Shown here: positions 1 through 13,148 of the stretch, piece after piece | Layout: every line of letters begins with the position of its first letter | Position numbering within the stretch: the first letter of the stretch is position 1 | NCBI RefSeq assembly: GCF_013114625.1 | Contig: NZ_VTXD01000021.1 | Location: forward strand, 62,001-126,000 | DNA length: 64,000 nt | Reading direction: 5' to 3' | Source of the DNA: Vibrio sp. 99-70-13A1 | GTDB taxonomy: Bacteria; Pseudomonadota; Gammaproteobacteria; Enterobacterales; Vibrionaceae | Position numbers and translations under genes: made by a program | Notes under the pieces: generated by a model | What the model was told of the DNA's origin: nothing | The model's input: only the letters and a program-made list of their open reading frames with translations | The model's database searches: none

Positions 1-678
1 CTCACCCGGAGCTACATCACGCATAAAGTCAAAACCAACCGCATCTAACGCAACAGATTCTGAAGCAACCATATACTCTGTTTGACCATTAACTTCACGC
101 TTACCTAGGCATAAAGGACGAATGCCATGTGGGTCACGAAACGCAACCATACCGTGACCAATGATCATAGCAGTAACCGCATAAGCGCCACGAATTGTAC
201 GGTGAACATTTGTTACAGCACGAAACACATCATCAGAGGTTACGTTGCCTTTCACTGTGTCAATTTCGTGAGCAAGAACGTTAAGCAGCACTTCTGAATC
301 AGAAGTAGTGTTTACATGACGGCGGTCTTTTTCAAATAGCTTCTCACGAACTTGATTCGCATTTGTTAAGTTACCATTGTGAGCAAGAGTGATACCGAAA
401 GGTGAGTTTACATAGAAAGGCTGAGCTTCTGAGGCACTTGAACTACCTGCAGTTGGGTAACGAACATGTCCAATGCCTACTGAACCTTGTAGGCGTTGCA
501 TGTGTTTTGCTTCAAAAACATCTTTTACTAAACCGTTAGCTTTACGCAGACGGAAACGATTGCTTTCAATGGTACAAATACCAGCGGCATCTTGGCCACG
601 ATGCTGTAATACCGTTAACGCGTCATAAATTGACTGGTTTACAGGCGTTGAACCTACGATTCCAACAATACCACACAT
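1..678 (-). CDS. purF: amidophosphoribosyltransferase, N-terminal part (cut by window edge)
   Basis: First committed step of purine synthesis: makes 5-phosphoribosylamine from PRPP and glutamine. The window holds about the first 226 codons, which is the class II glutamine amidotransferase domain. The protein begins M-C-G-I-V-G, so Cys2, exposed after Met removal, is the expected N-terminal nucleophile. The start is fixed by that motif and by an AGGATT ribosome site just upstream. The C-terminal phosphoribosyltransferase domain lies beyond the left edge. It is the last gene seen of a minus-strand run, 33 bases after cvpA, the usual cvpA-purF pairing. Confidence 0.95.
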   Translation of the reverse strand, partial: MCGIVGIVGSTPVNQSIYDALTVLQHRGQDAAGICTIESNRFRLRKANGLVKDVFEAKHMQRLQGSVGIGHVRYPTAGSSSASEAQPFYVNSPFGITLAHNGNLTNANQVREKLFEKDRRHVNTTSDSEVLLNVLAHEIDTVKGNVTSDDVFRAVTNVHRTIRGAYAVTAMIIGHGMVAFRDPHGIRPLCLGKREVNGQTEYMVASESVALDAVGFDFMRDVAPGE

Positions 679-711
679 GTTCTAATCCTCGATTTGCGAC
701 AGTAACTGGCG

Positions 712-1203
712 CTAAAATGCGCCAGATAAGAAACTAGATGTTGCTTGTAAATGTTCAAAGAATGGGGCGATGATTCGGCTAAACTCAGGTACTAGCTGAG
801 AGCTTGTCCACCATTCCGAACTTGGGAATGCGGTAAACGCATCCATAAAAAACAGTACTGCTGATACAATTAAAACACCTCGTAAAGCGCCAAATACGAC
901 TCCGAGGATTCTATCTGTACCTGATAGCCCTGTTTTCTGTACTAGCTGACCGATGACATAGTTAACCAATGCACCAACCACTAGTGTTGCAACAAATAAC
1001 GCTGCAATTGCCGTTCCGTTACGAAACATCTCATCTTCGATATTGGTGAAGTACACCGCTAATTTCGCGTAGTACTGGCTAGCAATAAAAAATGCTCCAA
1101 ACCAAATAACAAGTGATAATGCTTCTTTAGCGAAACCACGGACTAAACTGATCACGGCAGAGAAGCCGATCACGCCTAAAATGACAAAATCTAACCAATT
1201 CAT
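712..1203 (-). CDS. cvpA: CvpA family inner-membrane protein
   Basis: A 163-residue membrane protein with about four hydrophobic segments. It starts M-N-W-L-D-F and has a glycine-rich middle (TDRILGVVFGALRG) typical of CvpA. E. coli CvpA was first linked to colicin V production and lies upstream of purF. Its biochemical role remains unclear, though envelope functions have been proposed. Here it sits directly upstream of purF in the same direction and downstream of dedD, the same order as in enterobacteria. Length and motifs match the family. Confidence 0.93.
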   Translation of the reverse strand: MNWLDFVILGVIGFSAVISLVRGFAKEALSLVIWFGAFFIASQYYAKLAVYFTNIEDEMFRNGTAIAALFVATLVVGALVNYVIGQLVQKTGLSGTDRILGVVFGALRGVLIVSAVLFFMDAFTAFPSSEWWTSSQLVPEFSRIIAPFFEHLQATSSFLSGAF

Positions 1204-1264
1204 GAATTCTTCATCTTAAGTTGGCGCGCATTTTAACAGAAAAAATGCTGACGCAAACGTTTTC

Positions 1265-1813
1265 TTATGGATTTAACGGCTTAAATTTGAGCAATTGACC
1301 TTTTGAACCGGTAATTTTTTCTAATTCCTTAACTTGTCGCTCAAGTTTAGATTTAGAAACATCAGGTCCAACAATTACTCTCGTAAATGATTTTTCTTGC
1401 TTCGCATGAGCTTGATAGCCACGCTTTTGCAAATCCTTAACCACATTTTTTGCATTGTCTGCATTCTTCAAAGCCATTAGCTGAATAATCCAAGCACTCT
1501 CTTGATATTCATTTCTCTCTGGAATGACTTTCTCGACTACAACAACTTCATCAACAGAAGCTTGCTTAGAGTTCTCAATAGAACTTTTCGCGGTTTGTGC
1601 AACTGGTGAATCAGGAAGTGCTATATCATCCTCTATTGGTTCAATGACCTCAAAGACTTCAATATTACTTTCCAGTTCTGGCTTGATTGGAATACTCGCA
1701 AATTCTTCTTTGTAGTGTGCCTTTTTACCATCAAGTACATCTGGTAAAACGATCACACCGATAGCGACCAAAACAATAGTACCAACCAGTCTGCTTTGAA
1801 ATTTACTTGCCAT
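1265..1813 (-). CDS. dedD: SPOR-domain cell-division protein DedD
   Basis: A 182-residue bitopic protein. A short cytoplasmic N-terminus is followed by one transmembrane helix (about residues 9-25), a low-complexity Glu/Pro/Val periplasmic linker, and a C-terminal SPOR domain from about residue 104 (SAWIIQLMALKNADNAKNVV). SPOR domains bind denuded septal peptidoglycan, and DedD supports constriction with FtsN in E. coli. Its ATG lies immediately after the folC stop codon with no gap, indicating co-translation in a folC-dedD-cvpA-purF run. Confidence 0.92.
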   Translation of the reverse strand: MASKFQSRLVGTIVLVAIGVIVLPDVLDGKKAHYKEEFASIPIKPELESNIEVFEVIEPIEDDIALPDSPVAQTAKSSIENSKQASVDEVVVVEKVIPERNEYQESAWIIQLMALKNADNAKNVVKDLQKRGYQAHAKQEKSFTRVIVGPDVSKSKLERQVKELEKITGSKGQLLKFKPLNP

Positions 1814-3076
1814 CTAATTTCCTTTTTTCTGCCAATGCTCCAATACCTCACCCACAGTATGGAACGAACCCACGACAAGAATGACATCCTCAGGCTTTGC
1901 TGCAACTACAGCAGCATTAAACGCATCGACAGGGCTAGAAAACTCACTGACACTTACAGGTAAACTCTGACAAAGCTCATTGGCTGTTGCAGCCCTTGGA
2001 CCTTGTAATGAAGCAGGGTACCAATGATGAGCAATGGGAGAAAGAACGTCTAAAGTTGCGGGGATATCTTTATCATGCAGCATTGCCACTACCATATGCA
2101 GTGTTTTTCCAGCATAGAGTTGCTCTACTTGCGTTGCAAAATACTCAGCTGAATGAGGGTTATGCGCCACATCTAAAACAATGATAGGTTCATGGCTAAT
2201 TTGCTGCATTCTTCCTGGTAGCTTAGCACTTTTCAGACCATTAACGACATTCACATCACTGATGCTTAGCTCTGATGTTCCTAAAGCCATTAAAGCCGTT
2301 GCCGCATTCGGCAAGGGTAAACTGGGTACGGGAAGATTTTCAAGTTGGAAAGCACCACTGTTCCAGTGCCATACATCGCCATCAACTTGATAAGTATATT
2401 GGATACCAACTTGGTAAAACTCAGCGCTGATATCATCTGCATGAGCTGCAACCGTTGCAGGAGGCTTAGGTTGACCGCAAATAGCAGGCTTACCGCTGCG
2501 ATAGATACCCGCTTTTTCAAAACCAATAGCATTAATATCATCACCGAGCCAATCGACATGATCAACGGCTAAACTCGTAATCACAGAAACATCATGATCT
2601 ACAATATTAGTTGCGTCTAATCTTCCTCCAAGCCCAACTTCAAGTAAGACCACATCAACTTGCTCAACTTGAAAAGATCGCAATGCTGCTAATGTGCCAT
2701 ATTCAAAGAAACTCAGGCTAATATCGCCACGTTCATGTTCAATGAAATCGAATGAAGAAACTAACTTTTGGTCAGGAAGATCTTGCCCATTAATACGTAC
2801 TCGTTCGTTATAGCGAATCAAGTGAGGAGAACTGTAAACGCCAACAGAATATCCAGCATCAAGTAAGATTGCTTCCATCAATGCACAAGTTGAACCTTTG
2901 CCGTTAGTTCCGGCAACAGTGATGATATGTTTGGCAGGCTTTATGAGGTTTGCTTTTAAAGCAACGGCTTTAACTCGGTCTAAACCTAAGTCAATAGCAC
3001 TAGTGTGGATGTTTGATAAATAATCAAGCCACATCTCTAATGAGGATGTGGCTTGAGGAATAGGTTGTTGACTCAT
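1814..3076 (-). CDS. folC: bifunctional dihydrofolate synthase / folylpolyglutamate synthase
   Basis: A 420-residue Mur-ligase-family enzyme that adds glutamate to dihydropteroate and then to tetrahydrofolate. The ATP-binding P-loop VAGTNGKGST lies near residues 53-62. The family motif SPHLIRYNERVRING and the Mur central motif LLEVGLGGRLDATN are clear, as is the C-terminal DVAHNP. Length is normal. It lies 42 bases downstream of accD and abuts dedD, the standard accD-folC-dedD order. Confidence 0.97.
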   Translation of the reverse strand: MSQQPIPQATSSLEMWLDYLSNIHTSAIDLGLDRVKAVALKANLIKPAKHIITVAGTNGKGSTCALMEAILLDAGYSVGVYSSPHLIRYNERVRINGQDLPDQKLVSSFDFIEHERGDISLSFFEYGTLAALRSFQVEQVDVVLLEVGLGGRLDATNIVDHDVSVITSLAVDHVDWLGDDINAIGFEKAGIYRSGKPAICGQPKPPATVAAHADDISAEFYQVGIQYTYQVDGDVWHWNSGAFQLENLPVPSLPLPNAATALMALGTSELSISDVNVVNGLKSAKLPGRMQQISHEPIIVLDVAHNPHSAEYFATQVEQLYAGKTLHMVVAMLHDKDIPATLDVLSPIAHHWYPASLQGPRAATANELCQSLPVSVSEFSSPVDAFNAAVVAAKPEDVILVVGSFHTVGEVLEHWQKKGN

Positions 3077-3118
3077 CTAACTTATAACCATAATTATGTC
3101 GGTTTGTTAGAGAGTACT

Positions 3119-4045
3119 TTACCCTTTTTCTGAAGCTTCTGGTACTTCATAAGCAGCTTCATTCGGTGAATCGTTCACAGAAACTACTAATGGAGAAGAA
3201 TGATTGGTCATTTTAGCAACTAGGCTAGCAACACGCTGACGCATTTCACGTCGATCAACGATCATATCGATTGCACCATGATCCAATAAGAACTCACTGC
3301 GCTGGAAACCTTCAGGAAGGTCTTCACGTACTGTTTGTTCAATCACTCGGCGACCAGCAAAGCCAATCAGAGCTTTTGGTTCACCAATATTGATATCACC
3401 AAGCATCGCAAGACTCGCTGAAACACCGCCCATTGTTGGATCAGTCATTACTGATACAAATGGAAGACCTTTAGCAGATAAACGCTCTAGTGCCGCACTG
3501 GTTTTCGCCATTTGCATTAGAGACATTAGAGCCTCTTGCATACGTGCACCGCCACTTGCAGAAAAACAAACTAAACCGCAGTTGTTTTCAATAGCTGCAT
3601 CGACTGCTTTAACGAAACGAGCACCAACAACAGAACCCATTGAACCGCCCATGAAAGAAAATTCAAAAGCACACGCTACGATTGGCATGCCAAGAAGTTC
3701 ACCCTTCATTGCAATTAATGCATCCGTTTCGCCACTGTTCTTTTGAGCAGTAGAGATACGTTCTTTATAACGTTTTGAGTCTTTAAACTTAAGCTTATCA
3801 CGCGGCTCTAGTTCAGAACCTAGTTCAACGCGTTCACCTTTATCAAGAAAGGTGTCAAGACGACGACGCGCCTTCATACGCATGTGATGGTCACATTTCG
3901 GACATACTTCTAGGTTACGCTCTAACTCAGCATGGTAAAGCACTTGCTCGCAAGAAGTACATTTAGTCCAAACCCCTTCAGGGATAGACGCTTTACGAGA
4001 TGAAACGATGTTGCTCTTTTCTAAAATTTTTTCAAGCCAACTCAT
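3119..4045 (-). CDS. accD: acetyl-CoA carboxylase carboxyltransferase subunit beta
   Basis: A 308-residue beta subunit of the carboxyltransferase that makes malonyl-CoA for fatty-acid synthesis, acting with AccA. The N-terminal four-cysteine zinc ribbon is intact: C-T-S-C around residues 29-32 and C-P-K-C around 48-51. The crotonase-like core contains [10 protein letters not shown] and the glycine-rich [10 protein letters not shown] oxyanion region. In E. coli AccD the zinc ribbon also binds accA/accD mRNA. Whether that control operates here cannot be read from sequence. Confidence 0.97.
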   Translation of the reverse strand: MSWLEKILEKSNIVSSRKASIPEGVWTKCTSCEQVLYHAELERNLEVCPKCDHHMRMKARRRLDTFLDKGERVELGSELEPRDKLKFKDSKRYKERISTAQKNSGETDALIAMKGELLGMPIVACAFEFSFMGGSMGSVVGARFVKAVDAAIENNCGLVCFSASGGARMQEALMSLMQMAKTSAALERLSAKGLPFVSVMTDPTMGGVSASLAMLGDINIGEPKALIGFAGRRVIEQTVREDLPEGFQRSEFLLDHGAIDMIVDRREMRQRVASLVAKMTNHSSPLVVSVNDSPNEAAYEVPEASEKG

Positions 4046-4214
4046 GGAAGACCTTTTATTTCGATTCCTCCGCCTAATTGCGAAAGAAATAAATTTGGGA
4101 ATTATGCGAGGAGATTAAACCACATAAAACAGCGAGTGTAGATAAAAAACTGGTTGTACCTATTTTTTCACTCTATATTACTCACCATCTGATAATAATT
4201 TTTGAACCTAAGTC

Positions 4215-5015
4215 TCACATTTTATTCAAATTATCAGGAAGAAATAACGGACCTATAGGTTCGCGTGGTAACTCAAAATGTTCAGGGTAATCAACATCAA
4301 CTAGGTATAAGCCTTCCGCTTTTGCTGTTGCCCCAGCTAACCTTCTCTCTTTAGCCTCAAGCAACCATTGAATCCACTCTGGAGATTTATCTCCCTTACC
4401 GACAGCAATGAGACTTCCTGTGATATTTCGTACCATATGGTGGACGAAAGCATTCGCCTTTATATCAATCACAATATAGTGACCATGGCGGGTGACGTTT
4501 AAATGCATGATGTTGCGCCAAGGGCTGCGAGACTGGCAATGCATAGCTCTAAATGAGGTGAAGTCGTTTTCACCGAGTAAGTACTGACCGGCTTCATGCA
4601 TTTTTTCCTCATCAAGATCACCATGATAATGACTGACCCCTGAGTTCAAAATTCCAGGTCTTAGAGCATGATTAAAAATCACATAGCGGTAGCGTCTTGC
4701 AGTTGCAGTGAAGCGGGCATGGAACTCTTCAGGCACTTCTTTAGCCCAACGAACGGCGATATCTTTAGGCATATTTGCATTTGCCCCCATCGTCCACGCT
4801 ACCATTTTTCGGTCAACATTCGTCTCAAAGTGAACAACTTGCCCTGTACCATGTACCCCTGCGTCTGTACGACCGGCACACTGCACTTCAATAGGATGGT
4901 TTGCGACAACAGAAAGAGCCTTTTCCAATTCTTCTTGGACACTTTTTACGTCACGTTGGCGCTGCCAACCAAAATAGTGGGTACCGTTGTATTCAATACC
5001 TAAAGCAATTTTCAT
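4215..5015 (-). CDS. truA: tRNA pseudouridine(38-40) synthase TruA
   Basis: A 266-residue enzyme that isomerises uridines 38-40 in the anticodon arm of many tRNAs. The catalytic aspartate lies in the motif [14 protein letters not shown] near residues 46-59. The N-terminus [20 protein letters not shown] is the family's start. It is separated from accD by about 170 bases without an obvious gene and follows hubP/fimV, which ends in tandem terminators. The truA-accD unit therefore probably has its own promoter. Confidence 0.97.
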   Translation of the reverse strand: MKIALGIEYNGTHYFGWQRQRDVKSVQEELEKALSVVANHPIEVQCAGRTDAGVHGTGQVVHFETNVDRKMVAWTMGANANMPKDIAVRWAKEVPEEFHARFTATARRYRYVIFNHALRPGILNSGVSHYHGDLDEEKMHEAGQYLLGENDFTSFRAMHCQSRSPWRNIMHLNVTRHGHYIVIDIKANAFVHHMVRNITGSLIAVGKGDKSPEWIQWLLEAKERRLAGATAKAEGLYLVDVDYPEHFELPREPIGPLFLPDNLNKM

Positions 5016-5054
5016 GTTTTCGTTCTCTTTGAAAAAGGGGCTGGAAGTATATAC

Positions 5055-5113
5055 TTAAAAAGGCTCACGGAGCCAGTGAGCAAGAAAAATAAAGGGTAGC
5101 TTCAGCTACCCTT
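5055..5113 (-). terminator. tandem Rho-independent terminators after hubP/fimV
   Basis: Two hairpins followed by T-runs when read on the minus strand. The first has a 9-bp stem AAGGGTAGC/GCTACCCTT (5092-5113) followed by TTTATTTTT. The second has stem GGCTC/GAGCC (5062-5074) with TTTTT after it. They lie between the hubP C-terminal stop and truA and would end hubP transcripts. Confidence 0.8.
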
Positions 5114-5128
5114 ATAAGATGTTTATTA

Positions 5129-7819
<2,691 letters not shown>

Positions 7820-7833
7820 AGATTCATCTACAG

Positions 7834-10782
7834 CTACTTGTCAAACTGTTCATTCCCTTGAATTTCAGGAGTAAAGTCAAAGTCCGCTTCATAATCAGAC
7901 GCAGATTCAACATCATCAATCGCTTCTGACAACCAATCTTCAACTGTGTCTTCATCTTCTTCAGATACACCACTTAAATCGAGGTCATCAGCTTCTAAAG
8001 TCTCACTTTCAGAAACTGGAGATTCTGGAGATTCTGGAGATTCTGGAGATTCTGGAGATTCTGGAGATTCTGGAGATTCTGGAGATTCTAAATCTTCCCC
8101 GTCCAACTCAAGATCGTCAATCGAATTGATATCATTAGTTACTGTTTCGCCAGATGGCTCGATAGTGTCATCAAGTAGCGGATCTGCTTGAGGGGCAACC
8201 TCAAATAGATCATCGATAAACTCTTCACTATTAAACTCAATATCATCATCCGAATCGTCAGCTTCAGTTAGCTTTTCCGGTTCTTCTGATTCTTCTGATT
8301 CTTCTGATTCTAAAGCATCAGCCGAAATTTCTTCGGGAAGTTCAAAATCAGCATTCGGTGATTCAGGTTGTTCAGGTTGTTCAGGCTCATCATCTAAATC
8401 AGCATCAAGAGACTCTGAGTCTTCAATATCACTGCCAATGAGGTCATCAAATGGATCCAAACTGCCTGACTCTTCTGCACCATCATCGGTTAGATCATCA
8501 CCAAGCAGTTCGTCTAAAGTTTCATCACTATCCAGAGACAGATTCGAGATATCGTCATCAGTACTTTCCGATAAGAAATCATCTAAGAGATCGGTACTAT
8601 CCTCTTCGAGATTAAAGTCATCAGTCTCATCAGAACTTTCAGATAGTAGTTCTTCTAAAGTATCAGTGCTGTCTTCATCAATTGACTCTTCATCAGATAA
8701 GCCTGATAACTCTTCTAATTCAGCAAGAGGATCATACTCATTGTCTTCAGAGGTAGCTTCAGGCTCATTAAGTACGTCATCAAGCAAATCTGTTGAGTCA
8801 GACAAATCAAAATCATTACCATCAAGTAACTCATCAAGAAGCTCGGTATTCTCTAAACCATAATCCGCTGCAGTTTCTGCAGAACTAATCGGCTCTTCTT
8901 CCGTTTCTTCTAGTGAAGACTCTTCTACAACAGGTTCATTGAACTGAGAAAGAATACTATCAATGTCATCATCGGATGCGAGCTCTGCCGCACCAAGATC
9001 AAACTCATCTGCGGCTGGTTTAGCAGCATTCGTTTCAGCTTCTACTTGAGCAAAGATATCGTCGATATCATCTTCAGAACTTACTGTTGGTGCATCTTGT
9101 TGCTCTGATATTAATGCATCGATGTCAAAGTCATCACTAGCCGAATCTTCAGGTGTCGCTGTATCACCTTGTTGTTCAGCAAGTAATGCATCAATATCAA
9201 AATCGTCACTTGCAGCATCTTGAGATGGCGAGCTATCCGCTTGTTGGTCTGAAATAAGCGCATCAATATCGAAATCATCATCGTCATCATCGCCGGATCC
9301 AGAAAGCAAATCATCAAGCATAGATTGATCAAGCGAGTCTGAACCTAAATCTTCAACAGGTGCTTCTTCAGAAAGTAGAGCCTCGATATCATCCATCGAC
9401 ATTGCACTATCATCGGAAAGGTCAAAATCGCCTTCACTATCTTCAAGAGAATCAACAGGGTTCTCATCCAGAGAACGTTCCATCTCTTCCAATCCGAGCG
9501 CTTTATCTTCACCATTAACACTAATGCCAGTTGCACTATCGAGCTCATCAAACCCGGCGTCCAAGTCGCCATCGTCACCAATACCAGCGAACGGGTCATC
9601 GCCATCTTCACCATCAAGATTGAAATCTAGATCGTCATCGCTAAGACCAGCAAAGACATCATCTTCTTCATTTGAAGGTTCATCGCTGAATAATGCTTCG
9701 GCATCATCATCGTCACCGAATAGCTCATCACTCAGGTCAAGATCATCATCAAGGTTCTCCATATCATCGCCAATTGCGATAGGAGCCATTTCATCCTGGA
9801 TTTGAGGCTGTTGCTCAGTCTTCTGTTCTGGCTGTTGATCATCTTCTTTGTTCGACTTACGACCAAGGAGCAATACAACGATCAACCCTATTAGAGCACC
9901 CGGAATTATGGCTAAAGCAGCGACAATCCAACCATTAGATAGGAAATCATCCATTGGACTTGGAGCCATTTTTTGGGTTTCTGCCACTTTTTGGCGCTCT
10001 TCAGACAGCAGCTTTTCGACTTCGTTTCGAATTCGGTCTTCATCACTTAACTCATCTTTTAATCCATCAACTTCTGATTGCACATTTGAGAGCATTAGGC
10101 GCAACTGGTGATTTTTTTCTTCTAAAGCTAAAAGCTCGCTTTCCGACACTTCTAACTGCTGCTCCAAAACGTTCATTTTCTTTGAACCAGTAGGCTGACT
10201 GCGCGGAGGTGTTGTTTGAACTTTTGGTGCAACTGGTGATGTTACTGCTGGTGTTACCGGAGACGTGGCTACTTCAGCGGAAGGAGCTGTAGCTGCGATA
10301 GGCGTAATAGGTGCAGGATTAGTTGGCGTCACCGTAGGGGTATTTAATTTCGCAAGGTGAGAATCCATTATTCTGACAGCTTGCTGAGTCGAATTTGAGC
10401 GAACTTGCTCTAGAGAAGGCACTCGTAAGTTGCTGCTCGGGAGCAAGCTATGGATATTCTGATTCTCAAACGCTTGCGGGTTTAGTTGGTAAATCGCCAG
10501 CAGGGTTTGTTGCACAGAAACTGAGTTAGCGGGGCGTAATTTTGATGCAACTGACCACAACGTTTCAGTACCATTAGTTGGACCGTAAAAACGCGATGGT
10601 TCACTCGCTTGATTGGAAGCGGCTGTTTGTTGTGTTCTCTGCACTGGTTCTGAAAACGTAGGAGCTGATTGTATTTGACCATTAGGTCCAACCACTCGAA
10701 TGGTATCTGCATGAACAACGGAAATCTGAGACGCAACAATCAATGCTAAAGGCATTAACCACTGCTTAAAAAATTGACACAT
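7834..10782 (-). CDS. hubP: polar landmark protein HubP/FimV, N-terminal half (periplasmic LysM region, membrane helix, part of acidic domain)
   Basis: I chose the ATG at 10782 because it gives a signal peptide (MCQFFKQWLMPLALIVASQI) followed by the family sequence DTIRVVGPNGQIQSAP. An ATG 69 bases upstream would add an atypical leader. Then come a LysM-like stretch (TLWSVASKLRPANSVSVQQT), a coiled coil (LEQQLEVSESELLALEEKNH), one transmembrane helix (GWIVAALAIIPGALIGLIVV) and a long Asp/Glu-rich cytoplasmic region with repeated DDFDIDAL modules and an eight-fold Ser-Pro-Glu run. It ends in E-Q-F-D-K-stop at 7834, where the other frame takes over. Function by family: organises the cell pole (chromosome origin, chemotaxis array, flagellum). 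A product ending here would lack the C-terminal FimV domain. Confidence 0.85.
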   Translation of the reverse strand: MCQFFKQWLMPLALIVASQISVVHADTIRVVGPNGQIQSAPTFSEPVQRTQQTAASNQASEPSRFYGPTNGTETLWSVASKLRPANSVSVQQTLLAIYQLNPQAFENQNIHSLLPSSNLRVPSLEQVRSNSTQQAVRIMDSHLAKLNTPTVTPTNPAPITPIAATAPSAEVATSPVTPAVTSPVAPKVQTTPPRSQPTGSKKMNVLEQQLEVSESELLALEEKNHQLRLMLSNVQSEVDGLKDELSDEDRIRNEVEKLLSEERQKVAETQKMAPSPMDDFLSNGWIVAALAIIPGALIGLIVVLLLGRKSNKEDDQQPEQKTEQQPQIQDEMAPIAIGDDMENLDDDLDLSDELFGDDDDAEALFSDEPSNEEDDVFAGLSDDDLDFNLDGEDGDDPFAGIGDDGDLDAGFDELDSATGISVNGEDKALGLEEMERSLDENPVDSLEDSEGDFDLSDDSAMSMDDIEALLSEEAPVEDLGSDSLDQSMLDDLLSGSGDDDDDDFDIDALISDQQADSSPSQDAASDDFDIDALLAEQQGDTATPEDSASDDFDIDALISEQQDAPTVSSEDDIDDIFAQVEAETNAAKPAADEFDLGAAELASDDDIDSILSQFNEPVVEESSLEETEEEPISSAETAADYGLENTELLDELLDGNDFDLSDSTDLLDDVLNEPEATSEDNEYDPLAELEELSGLSDEESIDEDSTDTLEELLSESSDETDDFNLEEDSTDLLDDFLSESTDDDISNLSLDSDETLDELLGDDLTDDGAEESGSLDPFDDLIGSDIEDSESLDADLDDEPEQPEQPESPNADFELPEEISADALESEESEESEEPEKLTEADDSDDDIEFNSEEFIDDLFEVAPQADPLLDDTIEPSGETVTNDINSIDDLELDGEDLESPESPESPESPESPESPESPESPVSESETLEADDLDLSGVSEEDEDTVEDWLSEAIDDVESASDYEADFDFTPEIQGNEQFDK
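8017..8089 (-). repeat. hubP: 9-bp tandem repeat coding Ser-Pro-Glu
   Basis: Seven perfect copies of the plus-strand unit GATTCTGGA from 8021, with partial copies at each end, coding consecutive Ser-Pro-Glu triplets in HubP. It is in frame and therefore length-variable without loss of reading frame. Confidence 0.95.
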
Positions 10783-10940
10783 AAAAGGCTCAGCTAGTGC
10801 TAGGTTCAAATAAAATGATGATCTATTAAATATATCGGATAAACGTGGCAAAACTATAGGAATGAAAACAAAAAATGTGTCACAGCCGCAATATTCGCAG
10901 TAATTTCACACAATTTATTTCTCGATTGTTCTTGTTGATT

Positions 10941-10966
10941 AAAAAAGCCCCACTTTAATGTGAGGC
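10941..10966 (-). terminator. Rho-independent terminator after asd
   Basis: On the minus strand, stem GCCTCAC/GTGGGGC with a 6-base loop followed by TTTTTT, about 20 bases past the asd stop. It separates the pdxB-asd unit from hubP. Confidence 0.85.
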
Positions 10967-10988
10967 TTTAGTCGGTAAGGCTTTGTGC

Positions 10989-12002
10989 TTAGAAATAATC
11001 GCGAATAAGAACTTCAGCAATTTGCACTGCGTTTGTCGCTGCCCCTTTACGGACATTATCAGCGACAACCCACATATTCAAACCGCTATGATGGCTGATA
11101 TCATTACGAATACGACCAACCATTACGTGGTCTTTACCACCTGCATCACGAACCTGAGTAGGGAAATCTAGTGCTTGGAAAACTTCAACACCTTCAGTAT
11201 TTTCTAGAAGCTGAATAGCTTGCTCTGCACCAATTGGTGAACGAGTTTCGATGTGTAGAGATTCTGCGTGACCGTAGAATACAGGTACACGAACACAAGT
11301 AGGGTTCACTGTAATTGAAGAGTCAGCGAAGATTTTTTGAGTTTCCCATACCATCTTCATTTCTTCACGCGTATAGCCGTTTTCTGTGAATTCATCGATT
11401 TGAGGAATACAGTTAAAAGCGATCTGCTGAGAAAATGCTTCAGGTTCAGCTGGAGTACCGTTCAGTAGCTTAGCCGTTTGACCTGCAAGCTCATCGATAC
11501 CAGGTTTGCCAGCACCAGAAACTGATTGGTAAGTTGATACGTTAATACGTTCAAGACCCACTTCATCATGAATCGGCTTAAGTGCTACTACCATCTGAAT
11601 CGTTGAACAGTTTGGATTAGCAATAATATTGCGATTACGGAATTCAGCAATGGCTTCAGGGTTTACTTCTGGCACAACCAGAGGAACATCGTATTCGTAG
11701 CGGAAACGTGATGTGTTATCGATAACTACAACACCTTCGTCAGCGGCAATTGGTGCCCATTTTTCAGAAAGTTCGCTGCCTGCAGAGAAAAACGCAATAT
11801 GTACTTGAGACCAATCAAAGTCTTCTACATTTTGCACTTGTATTGTTTTGCCGTTAAAACGGGAAGTTTTGCCTTCACTACGTTCACTTGCTAGTAAGTG
11901 CAGTTCACCGACAGGGAATTTACGCTCTCCAAGTACTTCAAGGATGGTTTCACCAACCGCACCAGTCGCACCCAAAATAGCAATATTAAATTCTTGGCTC
12001 AT
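10989..12002 (-). CDS. asd: aspartate-semialdehyde dehydrogenase family protein
   Basis: A 337-residue NADP-dependent enzyme of the lysine/threonine/methionine/diaminopimelate pathway. The N-terminus has the Rossmann motif ILGATGAVGETILEVL. The catalytic cysteine lies in NPNCSTIQMVVAL near residue 132, and a second conserved histidine motif follows near MVGRIRND. In enterobacteria the gene at this place is the asd homologue usg, while in Vibrio a working asd often sits here. The catalytic Cys is present, so an active enzyme is likely. It is 12 bases downstream of pdxB, so probably co-transcribed. Confidence 0.92.
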   Translation of the reverse strand: MSQEFNIAILGATGAVGETILEVLGERKFPVGELHLLASERSEGKTSRFNGKTIQVQNVEDFDWSQVHIAFFSAGSELSEKWAPIAADEGVVVIDNTSRFRYEYDVPLVVPEVNPEAIAEFRNRNIIANPNCSTIQMVVALKPIHDEVGLERINVSTYQSVSGAGKPGIDELAGQTAKLLNGTPAEPEAFSQQIAFNCIPQIDEFTENGYTREEMKMVWETQKIFADSSITVNPTCVRVPVFYGHAESLHIETRSPIGAEQAIQLLENTEGVEVFQALDFPTQVRDAGGKDHVMVGRIRNDISHHSGLNMWVVADNVRKGAATNAVQIAEVLIRDYF

Positions 12003-12014
12003 TGTTTCTCTCTT

Positions 12015-13148
12015 TTATAAATTTGGCTTAACCATAAAACCGAGTTTAGCTAATGGCGATAAGTTACATTCTTCATCACCTATCAGCTCGATCGCACTGT
12101 ACTCTCTTCTGTCCCAATATTCTTTGCGCATTTTGTCAAAAGATCCTGGAGTAGAAATATTACGACGGAACAATACATCGTCTTTGCGCACATCATAGAC
12201 TAACTGAGTTAAATTGTGCAGTGTTGCTTCATCCCATGCTCTATCTAATTTCATTTGTGGCACTGGTGCTATTGGCAATAAATCACTGGCAGAAGATCTT
12301 AAATCATTACCTAAGAACTCACAGTAGCTATTAAAGATCATTGTCGTACCACGAGCTTTGCCTTCTAAGCCATACCCTGCGACATGTGGTGTAGCAAAAG
12401 CCAGTAGTGGCAAAAGCTCCATATCGACTTCAGGCTCAAACTCAAACACATCTAATACTGCGGTAAAACCATCGGCTTTTTGCAGGCGGGCTTTTAACGC
12501 TTGGTTATCCACGATTGGACCGCGAGCCGCGTTAATCAGAATTTGATCTGCTCTCAAACCGTTTAGAACTTTCTCATCAATTAAGTGGTGAGTTGGGTGA
12601 TCACCCGTTTTTGTGATTGGAGTATGTAAGGTAATCACATCTGACTGTTCAAGGAGCGTCGATAATTCAGTAAATTGACGCGTATCCCCTGCTTCTTGCT
12701 TAGGAGGATCGCTTAGCAGCACTTTAATGCCAATGCCTTCTAAACATTTTGCCAAGTAGCTACCGACTTGACCGCAACCAATTATGCCAACCGTTTTATC
12801 GAAGACTGAAAAGCCTTGTTGCTGAGCCAACACCATCATTGAGCTGAAGGCGTATTCGGCAACGCCAACTTTGTTGCACCCAGGCGCAGCTGTGAAGAAA
12901 ATACCTCGTTCTTTCATTAACTCTTGATCAACATGGTCCATACCTGCGGTGGCAGTTCCTACAAATTTTAGTTTGTTGGCTTTTGCTATTAGATCTGCGT
13001 TTACTTTAGTAACAGAGCGGATCATAAGAGCATCTACATCCACAAGATCATCGGCTGTTAATGTGCGACCAGATTTAAGTGTTACTTCCCCTAACTGGCT
13101 AAATAACTGCTCAGCATAAGGCATGTTTTCATCAATTAAGATTTTCAT
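12015..13148 (-). CDS. pdxB: 4-phosphoerythronate dehydrogenase
   Basis: A 377-residue D-2-hydroxyacid dehydrogenase acting in pyridoxal-phosphate synthesis (oxidises 4-phosphoerythronate). It starts [20 protein letters not shown], the PdxB N-terminus. The NAD-binding motif is [14 protein letters not shown], and the catalytic histidine lies in the motif [18 protein letters not shown]. The C-terminal PdxB-specific dimerisation region is present. It heads a pdxB-asd pair. Confidence 0.96.
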   Translation of the reverse strand: MKILIDENMPYAEQLFSQLGEVTLKSGRTLTADDLVDVDALMIRSVTKVNADLIAKANKLKFVGTATAGMDHVDQELMKERGIFFTAAPGCNKVGVAEYAFSSMMVLAQQQGFSVFDKTVGIIGCGQVGSYLAKCLEGIGIKVLLSDPPKQEAGDTRQFTELSTLLEQSDVITLHTPITKTGDHPTHHLIDEKVLNGLRADQILINAARGPIVDNQALKARLQKADGFTAVLDVFEFEPEVDMELLPLLAFATPHVAGYGLEGKARGTTMIFNSYCEFLGNDLRSSASDLLPIAPVPQMKLDRAWDEATLHNLTQLVYDVRKDDVLFRRNISTPGSFDKMRKEYWDRREYSAIELIGDEECNLSPLAKLGFMVKPNL

